Assembly (NCBI RefSeq): GCF_024298925.1
Contig: NZ_CP101283.1
Location: 3,167,001-3,231,000, forward strand
Direction of reading: 5' to 3'
DNA from: Phenylobacterium sp. LH3H17
GTDB lineage: Bacteria > Pseudomonadota > Alphaproteobacteria > Caulobacterales > Caulobacteraceae
Length of the DNA stretch: 64,000 bases
The position numbers and the translations under genes are program-made. Of the stretch, positions 50,885 to 58,501 are shown piece by piece (position 1 is the stretch's first letter; every line of letters begins with the position of its first letter). A model generated the notes under the pieces. The model made no database searches. It saw nothing but the letters and a program-made list of their open reading frames with translations, and was not told the DNA's origin.

Positions 50885-51748
50885 ATGTGCGACGACGACA
50901 TCCATCAGGGCCTGATCGACGATCCGTCCGTTTCCCGCCGGGCCTTCGGCCTGATGACCGTGGCGGCCGCCGGGATCGCCGGCTCCGCCCGCGCCGCCGT
51001 CCCGGTGGTGGAGAAGGACGTTGAGATCAAGACCGCCGACGGCCTCGCCGACGCCGCGCTCTACTATCCCGAGGGCAAGGGATCGTGGCCGGCCGTGCTG
51101 GTCTGGCCCGACGTGGTCAGCCTGCGCCCGGCCTTCCGCGAGATGGCCCGCCGCCTGGCCACCGAGGGCTATGTGGTGCTGGTTCCCAACCTGTATTACC
51201 GGGTCAAGCGCGCACCGGTCGTCGAGGGCAGCTTCAACTTCGCCAATCCCGAGGACCGCGCCAAGCTGACCCCCATGCGCGCCAGCGTGACTCCAGAGGG
51301 CACCGACCGCGACGCCGTGGCCTATCTCGCCTTCCTCGACGCCCAGCCGCAGACCAGCAAGAAGAAGAAGGTCGGAACCCAGGGCTACTGCATGGGCGGC
51401 CCGCTGGCCTTCCGGACCGCCGGCGCCGTGCCGGGCCGCGTCGGCGCCGTGGCGAGCTTCCACGGCGGCGGCCTCCACACCGACCAGCCCACCAGCCCGC
51501 ACCTGACCCTGGTCAAGAGCCGCGCCGAATACCTCGTCGCCGTCGCCGACAACGACGACAAGCAGGATCCCACCGCCAAGGACAGGATCAAGGCCGCGCT
51601 CGACGCCGCCAAGCGACCCAACAAGGTCGAAGTCTATGAGGGCGCCGCCCACGGTTGGACCGTCAAGGGCAGCCAGGTCTACAACGAGCCCGCCGCGGAA
51701 AAGGCATGGGCCGAGCTCCTGGCCCTCTACAAGCGCGCCCTGGCGTAA
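50885..51748 (+). CDS. exported dienelactone hydrolase family protein
   Basis: The 287-residue protein has a twin-arginine-like signal VSRRAFGLMTVAAAGIAGSARA (about 16-37) and an alpha/beta-hydrolase domain with nucleophile elbow GYCMGG (Cys169) and late His in GAAHGWTV (about 251), the dienelactone-hydrolase set. It would act on lactones or esters, probably after export. AGGTGAGGAG precedes the ATG. It stands alone, divergent from the small helical protein gene. Confidence 0.88.
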   Translation: MCDDDIHQGLIDDPSVSRRAFGLMTVAAAGIAGSARAAVPVVEKDVEIKTADGLADAALYYPEGKGSWPAVLVWPDVVSLRPAFREMARRLATEGYVVLVPNLYYRVKRAPVVEGSFNFANPEDRAKLTPMRASVTPEGTDRDAVAYLAFLDAQPQTSKKKKVGTQGYCMGGPLAFRTAGAVPGRVGAVASFHGGGLHTDQPTSPHLTLVKSRAEYLVAVADNDDKQDPTAKDRIKAALDAAKRPNKVEVYEGAAHGWTVKGSQVYNEPAAEKAWAELLALYKRALA

Positions 51749-51782
51749 CCGGCGCCTTCGCGGCCGCGGCCGACCCTCGCCA

Positions 51783-52202
51783 TCAAGCCTGCTGGTTCAT
51801 CGACCAGGTGACGCCGAACGGGTCCCGGACCTCTCCGTAGACGTCGCCCCAGAACATCTTCTCGGGCTTGACCGTCGCCTCGGCGCCGGCGTCGACGGCG
51901 CGACTGTACCAGGCCTGGATGTCCGCGACGGGAAGCATGAGAGTGTAGCCCTGCGCCGGCAGCGCCGGCTGACCATGCTCGGGGTAGCCGTCGCTCAGCA
52001 TCAGCGAGCCGCCATTGATGTAGAGGTGGATGTGCATGGTCCGGCCGTTCTCGTCGGGCGGATACTGGGCGGCGATGGTCGCGCCGAACGCCTTCTCGTA
52101 GAAGGCCGCCGCCTTAACGGCGCCGTCGAGGCTCAGATACGGAACCACGCCGCCCTTCACCTCGACGGCGGCGGGGGCCTTGGGATCGATGACGTCCGAC
52201 AT
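51783..52202 (-). CDS. VOC-family protein, PhnB-like
   Basis: The 139-residue protein has the PhnB-like VOC layout: GGVVPYLSLDGAVKAAAFYEKAFGATIAAQYPPDENGRTMHIHLYINGGSLMLSDGYPE, then VADIQAWYSRAVDAGAEATVKPEKMFWGDVYGEVRDPFGVTWSM. Function is unassigned. It is divergent from the redox cluster that starts at 52367, and the 164-base gap shows no clear operator. Confidence 0.88.
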   Translation of the reverse strand: MSDVIDPKAPAAVEVKGGVVPYLSLDGAVKAAAFYEKAFGATIAAQYPPDENGRTMHIHLYINGGSLMLSDGYPEHGQPALPAQGYTLMLPVADIQAWYSRAVDAGAEATVKPEKMFWGDVYGEVRDPFGVTWSMNQQA

Positions 52203-52366
52203 GGGAATCTCCTTTCGGGGCTTGTCCGTCTCTCAGGACGAACCAGCGCGCACCCAGCCGACAGTCGGGCGGAGGTAAATTTCGAAGCGTGCGTGCCGCA
52301 ACGAACCCCCCGACCAAGCATTGCAGTAGCGACAGGCCCAAAAACAGCCATCGTCGCGAGAGGCCG

Positions 52367-53035
52367 ATGCTCGAAATCACAACCCTGTCCGAACTGACCA
52401 TCGATGGAAAATTGTCCCTGGGCCCGGGGGCGTCCAGCAAGGACCTCTTCGCCTTCTATGGAGACGATCTGCGGGCCTGGTTCCACGCCCAACGCGCCCG
52501 GCATGACGCCATCATGGTCGGGGCCGGCACGGTCCGGAGCGATGATCCCGAACTCACCGTCCGCTATGCGGAGGGCCGCAACCCGTTACGCGTGGTCCCG
52601 GCTTCGATGGGTCGTCTTCCCCCGGACTCCCGGCTGCTGAACGACGGGCGGCCCACACTGGTGGCGGTGTCGAACCAGGCCACAGACGAGGCCGTCGAGG
52701 CGCTCATCTCCAAGCCGAACGTCGAGGTGGTCCGTTGCGGCGAGGACCGGGTCGACCTGGCCGCCCTCATGGCCCTGCTCCACGCCCGCGGCGTCCGCAC
52801 CCTGATGGCCGAGGGCGGTTCGCGCCTGCTTCACAGCCTGTTCGAGGCGGAGATGGTCACGCAGATCGTCATCAAGCACATCCCGGTGATCTCCGGCTCG
52901 GCCGACGCTCCGACCTTCCTGCGCGCCGAGGCCGGCGCCTCGCCCCTTTCGCTCTCGCGCTGGCAGCTTACCGACTGGTTCGTGAAGAGCGGGGTCGGGG
53001 TCTCCATCTATCGTCCCCTGCAGGCGGCGGCATGA
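52367..53035 (+). CDS. RibD C-terminal-type reductase (dihydrofolate-reductase fold)
   Basis: The 222-residue protein is a stand-alone RibD_C/RIB7-like reductase: LTIDGKLSLGPGASS at the start, RARHDAIMVGAGTVRSDDPELTVRYAEGRNPLRVV (about 45-80), and the NADPH-side GVRTLMAEGGSRLLHSLFEAEMVTQIVI (about 143-170). Relatives reduce the ribosylamino sugar of the pyrimidine intermediate in riboflavin synthesis. It lacks the deaminase half of RibD. It is the first gene of a five-gene cluster, overlapping the next by ATGA, so its substrate probably comes from the GTP-cyclohydrolase-like protein encoded last. Confidence 0.88.
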   Translation: MLEITTLSELTIDGKLSLGPGASSKDLFAFYGDDLRAWFHAQRARHDAIMVGAGTVRSDDPELTVRYAEGRNPLRVVPASMGRLPPDSRLLNDGRPTLVAVSNQATDEAVEALISKPNVEVVRCGEDRVDLAALMALLHARGVRTLMAEGGSRLLHSLFEAEMVTQIVIKHIPVISGSADAPTFLRAEAGASPLSLSRWQLTDWFVKSGVGVSIYRPLQAAA

Positions 53036-54255
53036 TCGGCGCGCCGCAAATCGAGGAGATCGGCGGACACCTCGCCGTCCGCACGGGCGCCGATCCGCCC
53101 CCGGCCTGGGACCTGCGCATCGACGCGGGCGAACCGGGGTGGGACGACGATCCGGCCCGGCTGCGCCACGCCAAGCACCAGGCCCTGATGCGGGCCTACC
53201 AGGCGCGCTACATGCTGCTGCCCGACGACGCCGCCGGCGGCTCGGTCCTGCGGCGACTGCGCCGTCACTACGATCCCGTCGAGATGGCCCGGCTGGAGGT
53301 CCTGCGCGCCGGGCTGGAGGCCGAGCTGGTCGCACCGATGGTCGAGGCGGCCAGGCAGGCTGCGGTCGGACGCGATTTGGCCGCCTACGCCACAGCCCTC
53401 CTGCCCGAGTTGCGCGAGCGCCCGGAGGACGCTTTCACCGCCTGGCTGCGGACCAATCCGAACCGCGAACACCACTACCGGAACTTCCTGATCCAGTCCT
53501 CGGCCGACCTGCTGGCGGAGGCCTCAGCCTCGGCGCTCGGCGTGGTGGGCGAGTTCGGCGCCCCTCAGTCGGCCCTGTTCCGCATCCTGATCGACGAGTT
53601 CGGATACGGCGCTCATGGCCGCAAGCACAGCGTGCTCTATCGCGCCGTGATGCGCGGTTTCGGCCTGTCGGACACCTACAACGCCTACTGGCCGTTCTTC
53701 GACACCGCCGCCCTGGAGCTGCACAACACCATCCACCACCTGTTCCAGAACCCGCGGAATTTCTTCCTGCAGGTCGGGTTCCTGATGTTCGCCGAGACCG
53801 CCTACCAGCGCTCCACCCGCGACCACGCGCGGTACCTGAAGGAGCACCACCCCGACGTGGACGCCCGCTATTTCGCCGAGCACGCCCATATCGACCTGCA
53901 CCATACGCGCATGGTGATCGACGAGGTGGCCCTGCCCCTGGTCGAGACCTATGGCGAGGAGGTGGGGGCCGAGATCGTCGCCGGCGCGGAACTGACCCGC
54001 GCCGCCTTCTCCCGGGCCGGGGCGCACATGCTCGCGGTCAGTCAGGCCTTCGACGCCGCGGCCGCCGCGGGCCTGGCGGTCTACGCCCCGCCCGATCTCG
54101 CGCCGCTGGGCCAGGCGATCTCGCCCGGGGCGGCGGCCGATCTCGGGGAAGCCGCACGCATCCAGGTGGGCGGGTTGGGCCTGCTCCTGGGCGGCGCGGC
54201 CTTCGCGGCATTCCCCACCGGCGCGCTCGGGCGGATCGCGGGAGCGGCGACGTGA
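53032..54255 (+). CDS. haem-oxygenase-like diiron oxidase (HDO), iron-containing redox enzyme family
   Basis: This 407-residue protein has an HDO domain (about 150-340) with the full diiron ligand set I expect for the family: Glu189 and His199 in DEFGYGAHGRKHSV, Glu255 in MFAETAYQ, and His284-x3-Asp288-x2-His291 in AEHAHIDLHHTRM. The spacing agrees with what I recall of SznF-type enzymes. HDOs use O2 for N-oxygenation, C-C cleavage or desaturation. An N-terminal extension (about 1-140) and a hydrophobic tail (about 375-407, VGGLGLLLGGAAFAAFPTG) suggest membrane contact. Start and stop both overlap neighbours, and the next gene is a Rieske ferredoxin, a likely electron donor. Confidence 0.85.
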   Translation: MIGAPQIEEIGGHLAVRTGADPPPAWDLRIDAGEPGWDDDPARLRHAKHQALMRAYQARYMLLPDDAAGGSVLRRLRRHYDPVEMARLEVLRAGLEAELVAPMVEAARQAAVGRDLAAYATALLPELRERPEDAFTAWLRTNPNREHHYRNFLIQSSADLLAEASASALGVVGEFGAPQSALFRILIDEFGYGAHGRKHSVLYRAVMRGFGLSDTYNAYWPFFDTAALELHNTIHHLFQNPRNFFLQVGFLMFAETAYQRSTRDHARYLKEHHPDVDARYFAEHAHIDLHHTRMVIDEVALPLVETYGEEVGAEIVAGAELTRAAFSRAGAHMLAVSQAFDAAAAAGLAVYAPPDLAPLGQAISPGAAADLGEAARIQVGGLGLLLGGAAFAAFPTGALGRIAGAAT

Positions 54256-54512
54256 CGGCCGCGAGCTGGATCGGCGCCGACCTGCCGCCCATCTATCGCG
54301 ACGGGCAGGAGTACTTCCTGTTGGGACACGCCGACCGTCTCTATCTGGTCCTAAACCGCTGCCCGCATCGCGGCGGTCCGCTGAAGTTCGGGGTCGTCAA
54401 CGGCGATGACGAGATCGTCTGCCCGCTGCATCACGGCGTCTTCAAGATCGCCCAGCTCCTCGCCCAGCCCTCGACCATCCGTCTGGACGAACAGCCGGGG
54501 GCCGTGTCGTGA
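54252..54512 (+). CDS. small Rieske [2Fe-2S] ferredoxin
   Basis: From GTG 54252 (GTGA overlap with the HDO stop) the product is 86 residues with a Rieske cluster motif: CPHRGGPLKFGVVNG (CxH) and, 16 residues on, IVCPLHHGVF (CxxH). The domain is cut short after the cluster; the C terminus (about 65-86) is only LLAQPSTIRLDEQPGAVS. It probably passes electrons to the diiron oxidase encoded upstream. The stop overlaps the next start (GTGA). No ferredoxin reductase is present in the window. Confidence 0.9.
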   Translation: MTAASWIGADLPPIYRDGQEYFLLGHADRLYLVLNRCPHRGGPLKFGVVNGDDEIVCPLHHGVFKIAQLLAQPSTIRLDEQPGAVS

Positions 54513-55114
54513 CCGCTCCCCTCTGGCGGCGAGTCCTGGCCGAGGGCGGAGCCCTGAAGCTGGCCAATCTCGTGACCCTGGCCCGGGGGCTGCTGGTCCT
54601 GCCGATCTTCGCCCTGCTGGCGGCGGGCCAGGACCTGGCGGCGCTCGCCGTCTATGGCTTGGCGGCCTCCACCGACCTGATCGACGGCTGGCTGGCGCGG
54701 CGCAGCGGCCGGGCCTCGGCCTTCGGCGCCCAGCTCGACGCCGCCGTCGACAATGTCTTTTCCCTGGGGATCCTGGGCTTCTTGATCCTGGCCTACCCAG
54801 GGATCGCCGAGCGCCACCCCATTGCGCTGGCGATGCTGTTCGGCGGCCCGCTCGCCTATCTCGCCGCCTCTTGGTTACTGCGGCGCCGGTTCCTGATGTT
54901 CCACTTCTGGTCGGCCAAGGCCGGGGCCGTGCTGCTGTTCTGCCTCTGGCCGCTGATGGCCTTGACGGGCTCCGAAGCCTGGCTTCCCGCCGCGGCGATC
55001 CTGGTGGCCTTCAGCCGCCTCGAGCAGGTCCTTTACATCCTGCGCGGCGGCCAGGATCTGGACGCCGCCCACGGCCTTTCCCCACCCAGTCCTGCCTTCC
55101 AGATGAAGGAATAG
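54509..55114 (+). CDS. CDP-alcohol phosphatidyltransferase family membrane protein
   Basis: The 201-residue protein has about 5-6 membrane helices and a complete CAPT motif: STDLIDGWLARRSGRASAF then GAQLDAAVDN (D-x2-DG-x2-AR-x8-G-x3-D-x3-D, about 52-77). Enzymes of this family join a CDP-activated group to an alcohol, as in phospholipid synthesis. It starts at GTG 54509, overlapping the Rieske gene. Its presence in a redox/cyclohydrolase cluster rather than with lipid genes suggests that a specialised phosphodiester is made. Confidence 0.9.
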   Translation: MTAPLWRRVLAEGGALKLANLVTLARGLLVLPIFALLAAGQDLAALAVYGLAASTDLIDGWLARRSGRASAFGAQLDAAVDNVFSLGILGFLILAYPGIAERHPIALAMLFGGPLAYLAASWLLRRRFLMFHFWSAKAGAVLLFCLWPLMALTGSEAWLPAAAILVAFSRLEQVLYILRGGQDLDAAHGLSPPSPAFQMKE

Positions 55115-55117
55115 GCG

Positions 55118-56263
55118 ATGACCTGTCCGCCCGTGATCTCCTGGGGTGCGCGCGAGCCGCGACTGCGTGGTCCGGTAGTGGCCGGCCTCGACGCCGGCAG
55201 CGCGCGCAACGCCATCGGCGTGCACGCCGCGACCTTCAGCGTCTACCAGGCCCTGGCCGTGGCCACCGGCGCCTTGTCGGCCCGTCATCGACCGAACCTC
55301 GACGGCACGGCGCCCAGCGTCGGGATCGGACCCTTCACGCAATGGTCCGATCCCGGCAAGATCGTGACGCTGGACCCCTGGGGCCACCGGGTCGCCGAGG
55401 TCTTCGCGCCCGAGCTCGAGGCCGGCCTCGATATCCGCCCCAGCATCGCGGTGACGGCGGGAAACCTGCGAATGGCGGAGATCAACGACGCCGTCGACCT
55501 GGGCCGCCTGCGTCCCGACGGGCGCGTCCTGACCCGGGCCGGCGACATGGCGGTGACCAAGATCGCCATCGAGCCCGTCTGGTGGCTGCCCGGCGTCGCC
55601 GCCCGCTTCGGCCTCGCCGAAAGCGCCCTGCGCGAGGCCCTGTTCCGCTGTACCGACGGCATGTATCCGGCGCTCAAGACCGACGCGGAGCGCAAGGTCT
55701 TCATGCCGCCCATCGGGGGGACCAGCGTCTATCTGTTCGGCGACCCGGCCCTGCTGCGCGCGACCGACCGCAGGATATCCTGTCGCGTCCACGACGAGTG
55801 CGGCGGCTCCGATGTCTTCGGCTCCGACCTGTGCACCTGCCGGCCCTATCTGGCGCTGGGGGTGGAGGAAGCGGTCCGCATGGCCCAGGCGGGCGGGCTC
55901 GGGGTGGTGGTCTATAACCGCAAGGAAGGCCGGGCGCTCGGCGAAGTGGTCAAGCTGTTGGTCTACAACGCCCGCGCCCGCGCCGAAGGCGGCGACCGCG
56001 CTGAAGCCTATTTCGACCGCACCATCGAGGTGGCTGGGGTCTGCGACATGCGGTTCCAGGCGCTGTCGGTCGACGTGCTCCATTGGCTGGGCCTGACGCG
56101 CATCGACCGCTGGATATCCATGAGCAACCTGAAGGCCGCGGCCTTGACCGAGGCGGGTATTGAAATCATGCGCCAGGTCGCCCTGCCCGAGGAGCGGGTG
56201 CCCACCCGCGCAGGAGTCGAAATCACCGCCAAGCGCGCCTCGGGGTACTATTCCGGCGTCTGA
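55118..56263 (+). CDS. GTP cyclohydrolase II homologue, URC1 (uracil catabolism) type
   Basis: The 381-residue protein has a C-terminal RibA-like domain with zinc Cys228, Cys239 and Cys241 in HDECGGSDVFGSDLCTCRPY, followed by VVVYNRKEGRALGEVVKLLVYNAR (RibA: YLRQEGRG). It also has a long N-terminal domain (about 1-205) and the end MSNLKAAALTEAGIEIMRQV. The DECxGSDVFGSDxCTCRPY form, EGRALGEV and DMRFQ belong to the URC1 branch, not housekeeping RibA. URC1 acts in yeast uracil breakdown with URC4 (DUF1688), which is absent here. AAGGA precedes the ATG, three bases after the previous stop. Confidence 0.87.
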   Translation: MTCPPVISWGAREPRLRGPVVAGLDAGSARNAIGVHAATFSVYQALAVATGALSARHRPNLDGTAPSVGIGPFTQWSDPGKIVTLDPWGHRVAEVFAPELEAGLDIRPSIAVTAGNLRMAEINDAVDLGRLRPDGRVLTRAGDMAVTKIAIEPVWWLPGVAARFGLAESALREALFRCTDGMYPALKTDAERKVFMPPIGGTSVYLFGDPALLRATDRRISCRVHDECGGSDVFGSDLCTCRPYLALGVEEAVRMAQAGGLGVVVYNRKEGRALGEVVKLLVYNARARAEGGDRAEAYFDRTIEVAGVCDMRFQALSVDVLHWLGLTRIDRWISMSNLKAAALTEAGIEIMRQVALPEERVPTRAGVEITAKRASGYYSGV

Positions 56264-56338
56264 GCGATCTCGCGCATCTGGCCTGCGCCGCTGAGCCAGG
56301 CCATGTCCCGCTCGGCGCCGACGGCCCTGCGCGCGATG

Positions 56339-57934
56339 TCAGGCAGCGCGGCGACGGAGTGAACCTGCCGAACCTGCGCCGAGGCTGAACTGCGCCACGG
56401 ATTGCGCCAACGCCTTGGCTTCGCCCGCCAGTGCGTGACTGGCCGCCGTAGACTGCTCGACCATGGCCGCGTTCTGTTGGGTCACCTGATCCATCTGGTT
56501 GACGGCGGTGTTGACCTGCTGGAGGCCGACGGCTTGCTCCTGGGCGCTGGCGGCGATCTCCGCCACGAGGCTGTCGATCTGCGCCACGCGGGCCACGATC
56601 CTGTTCAGCGCCTCACCGGTCTGACCCACCAGTCGCACCCCCGCGCCGACCTGATCGGTTGAGGCCGAGATGAGGGTCTTGATCTCCTTGGCCGCCTCGG
56701 CCGACCGCTGGGCCAGGGCCCGGACCTCGGAGGCGACGACGGCGAAGCCCTTGCCGGCGTCACCGGCCCGAGCCGCTTCGACCCCGGCGTTGAGGGCCAG
56801 CAGATTGGTCTGGAAGGCGATCTCGTCGATGACGCCGATGATCTGGCTGATCTGTTGAGCGGAGGTCTCGATTTGGCTCATGGCGGTGACGGCCTGTTCG
56901 ACCACCTCGCCGCTGGTCTGGGCGTCGCCCCTCGCGCCCAGCACGACATCCGCGGCGGACTTCGCGCCCCCGGCCGTTCGACGCACCGTGGCGGTGATCT
57001 CGTCCAGGGCTGCGGCCGTTTCCTCCAGGCTGGCGGCCTGTTGCTCGGTGCGGCGGGAAAGGTCGTCGGCGGCCGAAGCGATCTCGGACGCGCCGTTACG
57101 CATGACGTCGGCCGAGGCCACGATCCCGCTCAGCGCCGTCTCCAGGCGCTCGGCGGCGCTGTTGAAGTCGCTACGCAGCATCTCGTAGAGCTCGGGGAAG
57201 GCCCGGTCGATGCGATAGGCCAGGTCACCGCCGGCCAGTCGCTTGAGCGCGCCCGCCAGGCCGTCCACCACCAGGTTGCGTTCACGCTCCGCCTCGGATT
57301 GGAACGCCTCGCGTTCGCTGGATGCGGCGATCTCGGCGGCGCGCGCGGTCTCGGCGGCGACCATGGCCTCCTCGACCAGCCTGCGCGACTCGGTCGCCGC
57401 GGCGAGGGTCTCGCCCGATCGGGCGAAGAGCGTGGAGATGTTGGAGGCCGCCCACATCAGGACCACCGCCTCGGCGATCAGGATCACCGCGTGAACCACC
57501 ACGCGGCCAAGGTCGCCGCCACCCGGGAAGACCGCCGCCGGCATCGCGAAGCTGAGCGTCAGGTGATGCAGGGCCACCACCGCCGCGCCCGCCGCGATGG
57601 CGCGCCAGTCGCAATAGATGATCAGCGCCGCCAGGGCGGCGAAATAGGCCATGTGCAGGTCGATCTGCCAGGCCTGACCCGCGAACCCGGCCACCAGCAG
57701 CGAGACGCTCGCCATCAAAGACACGGCGGCGGCAAGGCGGACGCCTGCTCCCTCGGCGCTGACCGCCCGCAGGACTGTGACGGCTGCGGCCAACGCCGCA
57801 GCGCCGAGCGCCAGGCCAAGCCATGGCCCGCCGACCAGAAACGCCGACACTCCGACGATCGGAACCATCAGCCACAGCACGGCGATCACGATCTTGTCGG
57901 CGAAGCGCCGCTGATCGTCGATGGATTGGAACAT
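56339..57934 (-). CDS. methyl-accepting chemotaxis protein with multi-helix membrane sensor
   Basis: The 531-residue protein has about six transmembrane helices in residues 12-165 with very short loops, so no periplasmic sensor domain. A HAMP-like linker (about 225-275, [17 protein letters not shown]) and a signalling domain (about 280-520) with the hairpin tip [42 protein letters not shown] follow. It would sense a membrane or cytoplasmic cue and act on CheA/CheW, which are not nearby. It lacks a CheR pentapeptide tail. The gene upstream (57947-58276) is 12 bases away and probably cotranscribed. Confidence 0.93.
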   Translation of the reverse strand: MFQSIDDQRRFADKIVIAVLWLMVPIVGVSAFLVGGPWLGLALGAAALAAAVTVLRAVSAEGAGVRLAAAVSLMASVSLLVAGFAGQAWQIDLHMAYFAALAALIIYCDWRAIAAGAAVVALHHLTLSFAMPAAVFPGGGDLGRVVVHAVILIAEAVVLMWAASNISTLFARSGETLAAATESRRLVEEAMVAAETARAAEIAASSEREAFQSEAERERNLVVDGLAGALKRLAGGDLAYRIDRAFPELYEMLRSDFNSAAERLETALSGIVASADVMRNGASEIASAADDLSRRTEQQAASLEETAAALDEITATVRRTAGGAKSAADVVLGARGDAQTSGEVVEQAVTAMSQIETSAQQISQIIGVIDEIAFQTNLLALNAGVEAARAGDAGKGFAVVASEVRALAQRSAEAAKEIKTLISASTDQVGAGVRLVGQTGEALNRIVARVAQIDSLVAEIAASAQEQAVGLQQVNTAVNQMDQVTQQNAAMVEQSTAASHALAGEAKALAQSVAQFSLGAGSAGSLRRRAA

Positions 57935-57946
57935 GACCGAGGTCTC

Positions 57947-58276
57947 CTAGACGCCGCAAAGCCGGGCGAGGCCCGGATCGATGGAAAACAATGCGCCTGC
58001 CGCACGCAGCCGCGCCGCGGCGTCGCCCTGGGGCGCGCGCACGATGACGATGAAGGAGAGCGACCCGACCGCCTGGATCGCGCCGGCGTCCGCCGCCGCG
58101 CCAAAAGCTTCGCCGCGCCCCCACCAGGGCGGGAAAACGCCGGCCGCCTCGGCGGGATCGCGCGGACCCGCGCCGACCAGGACCGCGACCGCCAGCGACG
58201 CGACCGCGATCAGGCCGGCGAGCGCGACGCTGGTTGGCGACAGCTGTTCAGGATCGGAGGCTCGAGATCTGCCCAT
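57947..58276 (-). CDS. hypothetical single-pass membrane protein
   Basis: The 109-residue protein has one membrane helix (about 17-35, VALAGLIAVASLAVAVLVGAG). An external domain of about 70 residues follows, including AGAIQAVGSLSFIVIVRAPQGDAAARLRAAGALFSIDPGLARLCGV, which looks like a small alpha/beta sensor fold. It ends 12 bases before the chemoreceptor start, so the two are likely one operon, and it may be an accessory to that receptor. No family is recognised. Confidence 0.62.
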   Translation of the reverse strand: MGRSRASDPEQLSPTSVALAGLIAVASLAVAVLVGAGPRDPAEAAGVFPPWWGRGEAFGAAADAGAIQAVGSLSFIVIVRAPQGDAAARLRAAGALFSIDPGLARLCGV

Positions 58277-58501
58277 GGGCCCGGTCTAGGGTCATGGTCG
58301 TTTCGCCATTGTTAAGCATGGCCGGCGATTTCGCGAATTCTCTAGGAAAATCAAGCTATCCTATGTTGCGCGGGGCGAGAACCTCCACTTGAGGTAGCTC
58401 CTGGGTGTCCGCCTCTGTTCCGCCGCCGCCGAGTCCACATTCCGCCTCACACCCCGCGCCAAGCTATGCCTTGAGGGGCCAAGGCAGGAGCTTGGAAGAC
58501 C

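Noticed and set aside
52203..52366. Flavin (RFN) riboswitch before the RibD-type cluster
   Set aside because: The conserved RFN blocks are not present in the 164-base gap, and no terminator or sequestering hairpin was seen.
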